DNA of 8,979 nt from an uncultured Desulfobacca sp. Lineage in GTDB: Bacteria > Desulfobacterota > Desulfobaccia > Desulfobaccales > Desulfobaccaceae. Positions 6,580 to 8,979 of the stretch are shown here, piece by piece; position 1 is the stretch's first letter; each line of letters begins with the position of its first letter. The translations under genes were made by a program, and so were the position numbers. The notes under the pieces were generated by a model. That model was not told the origin of the DNA. It made no database searches and saw only the letters and a program-made list of their open reading frames with translations. The stretch spans positions 1 through 8,979 of the forward strand of contig CALGOE010000102.1 of the NCBI GenBank assembly GCA_937958145.1, written 5' to 3'.

Positions 6580-6884
6580 TGAGAAATCGTCGGCGATGCA
6601 ATGACGGCACGGCGACTTGACAAGGGCGGTGATACCTTCCAACGGGTTATCGTGGTCGCAGAGGAGGCCCTGAAAGCTGGTCAACCGCAGAAAAGATCAT
6701 AAACCAGGAAGTTGTGCACACCCTCGGCACGGGAAAAGAGGGCTGGCCCAGCCTGCCAGCAGCAATAAACTGTATAATTAAGCTTCCGCCAGAGGTTGAG
6801 TGTTCTGCAATTGGCTGAGGCTCGTGGCGTGGATTGGATGATTTGTCTCTGCTTTGTTCACCTATGACTGCTCACCCATGAAAA
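6580..6884. other. 305-bp intergenic region, no recognised gene
   Basis: Lies between the convergent second YeeE-like gene and spmB. The first part holds a doubtful 33-codon ORF (listed separately). The plus-strand frame from about 6632 to 6815 also stays open (about 61 codons) but has only late GTG starts and no ribosome-binding site. A GGCTGG-C-CCAGCC palindrome occurs near 6741-6753, and a TATAAT at 6773-6778 lacks a partner -35 box or a downstream plus-strand gene. I see no clear intrinsic terminator for either converging unit, nor any tRNA or known riboswitch pattern. Confidence 0.6.
6601..6702 (+). CDS. Doubtful small ORF, 33 codons, unrecognised
   Basis: ATG at 6601 to TAA at 6700-6702 encodes a 33-residue peptide with a plausible amphipathic helix (VIVVAEEALKAG) and a basic tail ending KRS. 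It begins 21 nt after the stop of the second YeeE-like gene on the same strand. There is no convincing Shine-Dalgarno, and I do not recognise the sequence. It could be a small operon partner, the tail of a decayed gene, or chance. Confidence 0.2.
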   Translation: MTARRLDKGGDTFQRVIVVAEEALKAGQPQKRS

Positions 6885-7412
6885 TCACCAAAAAAGCCGC
6901 GCCACGATGACCGCGACGATAATCCCCACCAGATCGGCGCTCAGGCAGACGGGCACCAGGTAGCGGGATTTCTTGATGCCCACGGCCCCCAAGTAGACCG
7001 CAATGACATAAAAGGTGGTCTCGGCGCTGCCCATGATGACGGCGGCGATGGTGCTGGTCAGGGAGTCCGGCCCGTGGGTCTTGAGGATTTCCGTGAAGAT
7101 CCCCAGGGCCGCGGCATTGGACATGGGTTTGACCAGGCCGATGGAAAAGACCTCGGCCGGCAGGCCCAGGGGGCCGGTGGCGGCGGCAAAGATCCCCTTG
7201 AAAAAATCGTGCGCCCCCGAGGCCTGGAAAGACTTGACCATGATAAAAATGGCCAGGACATAGGGGAAGATGCCGGTAATGATGCCGATTCCTTCCTTGG
7301 CGCCGGAGACAAAGGATTCGTAGACCGGCGTGCCTTTGGCAAAGCCATAGGCCACGGTAAAGAGGATGAACAAGGGGATAATGTACTGGAAGGATTGTTG
7401 CAGGGTTTCCAT
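6885..7412 (-). CDS. spmB: Spore maturation protein B-like membrane protein (SpmB)
   Basis: A 175-residue inner-membrane protein of the nucleoside-recognition ('Gate') domain group, close to the Bacillus SpmB length of 178. Diagnostic stretches are VKPMSNAAALGI (94-105), HGPDS (113-117) and the highly conserved MGSAETTFYVIAVYLGAVG (127-145), followed by the basic KKSRY and a final hydrophobic helix. In Bacillus, SpmA and SpmB are needed for spore-core dehydration; the biochemical function is unknown, and homologues are frequent in non-spore-formers. Start ATG at 7412 lies 1 nt after the spmA stop (TGA-C-ATG), so translation is coupled. Its own Shine-Dalgarno is weak (GGAAAA about 8-13 nt upstream). 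No sporulation gene is visible here, so the name should be read as a family label. Confidence 0.9.
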   Translation of the reverse strand: METLQQSFQYIIPLFILFTVAYGFAKGTPVYESFVSGAKEGIGIITGIFPYVLAIFIMVKSFQASGAHDFFKGIFAAATGPLGLPAEVFSIGLVKPMSNAAALGIFTEILKTHGPDSLTSTIAAVIMGSAETTFYVIAVYLGAVGIKKSRYLVPVCLSADLVGIIVAVIVARLFW

Positions 7413-7413
7413 G

Positions 7414-7998
7414 TCACGTTTTCCGGTCGTAGAGTTTTTTGAACAGGAAGAGTATCGCCACGGCGGTGATGGCCGAGATGACCGTGGCGATGAACGTGGG
7501 CAGCATGATGCGGTTGGGGTTTTGGGAGCCGTAGCTGGCCAGCAGGCCGATGACCGTAAAGGGGATCAACTGCACGCTGGCCGTGTTAATGACGATGAAC
7601 AGCATCATCTCAAAACTGACGGTGTCGGGCTTGGGGTTGAGGGTCTGCAGGTCCTCCATGGCCTTGATGCCCAATGGCGTGGCGGCGTTGCCGATGCCCA
7701 GGACGTTGGCCAGCAGGTTCAGGGTGATGTTGGTGATGGCCGGATGGCCGGGGGGCAGGTTGCGAAACAGGAGCGACATGAGCGGCCGGAAAAAATTGGA
7801 CATTTTGTAGATAATGCCGCAGTCTTCCAGAATCTTCGTCAGCCCCAGCCACAGGGAGACAATGCCCACCAGGTAGAGGCAGACCTCCACCGCGGCCTTG
7901 CCGGCCTCGAAGAGGGCCTTGGTAAAGGCGTCGATGCGGCCGCCCACCACCGCAAACAGGACGCTGAGACAGACCAGCACCATCCAGATGACGTTCAT
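7414..7998 (-). CDS. spmA: Spore maturation protein A-like membrane protein (SpmA)
   Basis: A 194-residue inner-membrane protein, close to the Bacillus SpmA length of 196 and of the same 'Gate'-domain type as SpmB. Diagnostic motifs are LANVLGIGNAATPLGIKAM (96-114), with the conserved G-N-A-A-T-P core, and INTASVQLIPFTVIG (137-151). Hydrophobic helices lie near 1-20, 36-57, 130-155 and 163-187. Start ATG 7998 is supported by AAGGAAG at 8003-8009 on the minus strand. The gene is directly followed by spmB with a 1-nt gap, so the two are one operon and likely form a complex. The upstream 204-bp gap probably holds the promoter, though I found no convincing -35/-10 pair. Transported or sensed ligand is unknown. 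Confidence 0.92.
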   Translation of the reverse strand: MNVIWMVLVCLSVLFAVVGGRIDAFTKALFEAGKAAVEVCLYLVGIVSLWLGLTKILEDCGIIYKMSNFFRPLMSLLFRNLPPGHPAITNITLNLLANVLGIGNAATPLGIKAMEDLQTLNPKPDTVSFEMMLFIVINTASVQLIPFTVIGLLASYGSQNPNRIMLPTFIATVISAITAVAILFLFKKLYDRKT

Positions 7999-8002
7999 GG
8001 GA

Positions 8003-8009
8003 CTTCCTT
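8003..8009 (-). promoter_or_regulatory. Shine-Dalgarno of spmA
   Basis: AAGGAAG on the minus strand, 4 nt from the ATG at 7998 (AGGA core 6 nt away). It supports the annotated spmA start. Confidence 0.7.
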
Positions 8010-8050
8010 GCGCCGAGATTGTTGGGAGTTTTGCCAGAAGGGGTATGAAT

Positions 8051-8064
8051 TGCCACAGCTGGCA
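8051..8064. repeat. Short inverted repeat in the spmA leader region
   Basis: TGCCA (8051-8055) and TGGCA (8060-8064) flank a 4-nt CAGC centre about 53 nt upstream of the spmA ATG. On the plus strand it is followed by CTTTTT, but no plus-strand gene ends here, so it is more likely an operator-like or chance site than a terminator. Confidence 0.25.
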
Positions 8065-8123
8065 TCTTTTTCCTACCGCGTCCGGCTAGGCCATGCAAGC
8101 AAATTGTTGCGGGCAGGGAGTGG

Positions 8124-8164
8124 AAAAAGCCTCGGTTTGGGGCCAGGGCGGGGGGCCCCGGCCC
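8124..8164 (-). terminator. Possible weak terminator of the hybrid kinase gene
   Basis: A very GC-rich hairpin can form from GGGGCC (8139-8144) and GGCCCC (8154-8159), with an alternative pairing of GGGCC with GGCCC at 8160-8164. On the minus strand a T5 tract (A-run 8124-8128) follows, but 10 nt from the stem, which is too far for a textbook intrinsic terminator. It lies about 40-60 nt past the kinase stop codon. Confidence 0.3.
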
Positions 8165-8202
8165 TTAATACCCTCCCCGAAAGGCACGTGGGCAGCGACC
8201 TG

Positions 8203-8979
8203 TCAGGAAGAGCGGCTGGGCTCCGGGCCCTTGGCTGCCGATGTAATCCCCTCCCGGCGGCAACGGCCCAGAATCTCCCGGATCTTGGCCAGCAGCGCGG
8301 CGATGCGGAAGGGTTTGGCCAAGAAATCCACGGATTCATCCAATACGCCTTTATGAACGATGGCATTGTGCGTATATCCCGACATGAACAGGACTTTCAG
8401 GTCTGGACGGACTGCCTGCAAGCGATCGGCCAGTTGGCGGCCGTTCATGCCGGGAAGGATGACATCGGTGAGCAGGAGGTGGATGGGCCCTGCCTGCCGG
8501 CGGCTGAGTGCCAACGCCTCCTGGGGATGGCTGGCGACAAGGACGCGATAGCCGTGATGCTTAAGGGCCTGCAAGATAATCTGGCAAAGGGCCTGGTTGT
8601 CTTCCACCAGCAGAATGGTTTCATCGCCGCCCGGGGCTGCGGCGGATTCCGGGGCGGCCGGTTGGGCTTCGTCAGCGCCCGCATAAGTGGGGAGGTAGAT
8701 TTTAAAGGTGCTCCCTTGTTGCGGTTCGCTGTATACCATAATATGGCCTTGATTCTGCTTGATAATGCCATAAACCGAGGCCAGCCCCAGACCTGAGCCC
8801 CGGCCCAGTTCTTTGGTGGTAAAGAAGGGATCAAAGATCCGAGCCCGGGTGGCGGCATCCATACCGACGCCGGTGTCACCGAGAGACAGCAAAACGTAAG
8901 GCCCAGGGGTGACATCGACATGGGCGGAGGCGTACTGTTCATCCAGGAGGACGTTGGCCGTCTCCAGGATCAGGTGGCC
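8203..8979 (-). CDS. Hybrid sensor histidine kinase, C-terminal part (ATPase + receiver)
   Basis: A 258-codon fragment; the frame is open to the window edge, so the sensor, HisKA and N-box parts lie outside. The fragment begins in the ATPase domain (LILETANV). It shows the G1 box DTGVGMD (from residue 35), F box FDPFFTTK (49-56) and G2 box GRGSGLGLASVYG (59-71), ending in STFKIYLP. A linker rich in Ala, Pro and Glu (about 100-118) leads to a complete receiver domain: acidic pair E126-D127, phospho-acceptor Asp172 in LLTDVILPGMNG, Ser200 (FMSGYT) and Lys222 (LAKPF). The layout matches PAS-containing hybrid kinases of Deltaproteobacteria. No output domain follows the receiver, so signalling should pass through a phosphotransfer partner or the receiver may act on the kinase itself. 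A TTG at 8892 is an internal Leu codon, not a start. It is upstream of spmAB on the same strand with a 204-bp gap, so a shared transcript is uncertain. Confidence 0.92.
   Translation of the reverse strand, partial: GHLILETANVLLDEQYASAHVDVTPGPYVLLSLGDTGVGMDAATRARIFDPFFTTKELGRGSGLGLASVYGIIKQNQGHIMVYSEPQQGSTFKIYLPTYAGADEAQPAAPESAAAPGGDETILLVEDNQALCQIILQALKHHGYRVLVASHPQEALALSRRQAGPIHLLLTDVILPGMNGRQLADRLQAVRPDLKVLFMSGYTHNAIVHKGVLDESVDFLAKPFRIAALLAKIREILGRCRREGITSAAKGPEPSRSS

Noticed and set aside
5803..6684. A 293-codon minus-strand open frame opposite the YeeE-like genes
   Set aside because: It is antisense to two well-supported membrane proteins, has low-complexity hydrophilic composition and no motif. 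Its first 40 residues lie in the intergenic gap but were not recognised either.
6773..6778. A consensus TATAAT on the plus strand
   Set aside because: There is no matching -35 box at 16-18 nt and no plus-strand gene downstream.
8010..8064. A sigma54 promoter for spmA suggested by TGGCA repeats
   Set aside because: The required GG-N10-GC spacing between the -24 and -12 elements is not present.
7366..8796. A long plus-strand open frame of 476 codons across spmA and the kinase
   Set aside because: It is antisense to two clear genes, is rich in Gly, Asp, Gln and His as expected of a shadow frame in GC-rich DNA, crosses the real intergenic gap, and shows no domain.

Overview
The base composition is GC-rich (judged by eye). 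The gene content includes a Spinster-like MFS carrier, a long TPR lipoprotein, a split YeeE/YedE transporter, SpmA/SpmB and a hybrid histidine kinase. Together these suggest a Gram-negative, probably anaerobic bacterium of the former Deltaproteobacteria (Desulfobacterota-like). This assignment is inference from protein style and gene mix; no rRNA or other marker is present. Nine protein genes are supported, two of them cut by the window edges. I see no tRNA, rRNA, CRISPR array, insertion sequence or phage gene.

Layout. (1) 1-1212 (+): the 3' part of an MFS transporter. (2) 1213-1419: a short gap with an inverted repeat, a possible decayed mini-ORF, and a clear intrinsic terminator for the gene that converges from the right. 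(3) 1420-3846 (-): an 808-residue TPR lipoprotein resembling TPR proteins of exosortase/PEP-CTERM loci, with its own sigma70-like promoter and Shine-Dalgarno. (4) 3847-4070: a divergent intergenic region with that promoter and a nested set of inverted repeats. (5) 4071-6579 (+): a class I glutamine amidotransferase-like protein, then a likely operon of an AhpC-type peroxiredoxin and two half-size YeeE/YedE membrane proteins that overlap by 4 bp. A perfect 8-bp inverted repeat and a very strong Shine-Dalgarno precede the peroxiredoxin. (6) 6580-6884: a 305-bp gap with only a doubtful 33-codon ORF. (7) 6885-7998 (-): spmA-spmB, 1 bp apart. (8) 7999-8202: a gap holding a GC-rich hairpin and the spmA leader. 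(9) 8203-8979 (-): the C-terminal part of a hybrid sensor kinase with an ATPase domain and a terminal receiver domain.

How the genes may work together. The most coherent unit is peroxiredoxin plus the two-subunit YeeE/YedE transporter. The latter family includes the thiosulfate importer TsuA, and each half carries one conserved cysteine motif. A thiol peroxidase with a sulfur-compound importer suggests handling of oxidised or reactive sulfur species; this is a hypothesis from co-location. The peroxiredoxin is odd because the usual C-terminal resolving-cysteine motif is missing and another cysteine lies near the C-terminus. SpmA/SpmB are named for Bacillus spore maturation but contain nucleoside-recognition ('Gate') type membrane domains and are common in non-sporulating Gram-negatives. 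Nothing here links them to sporulation. I found no clear new multi-gene defence or mobile system.
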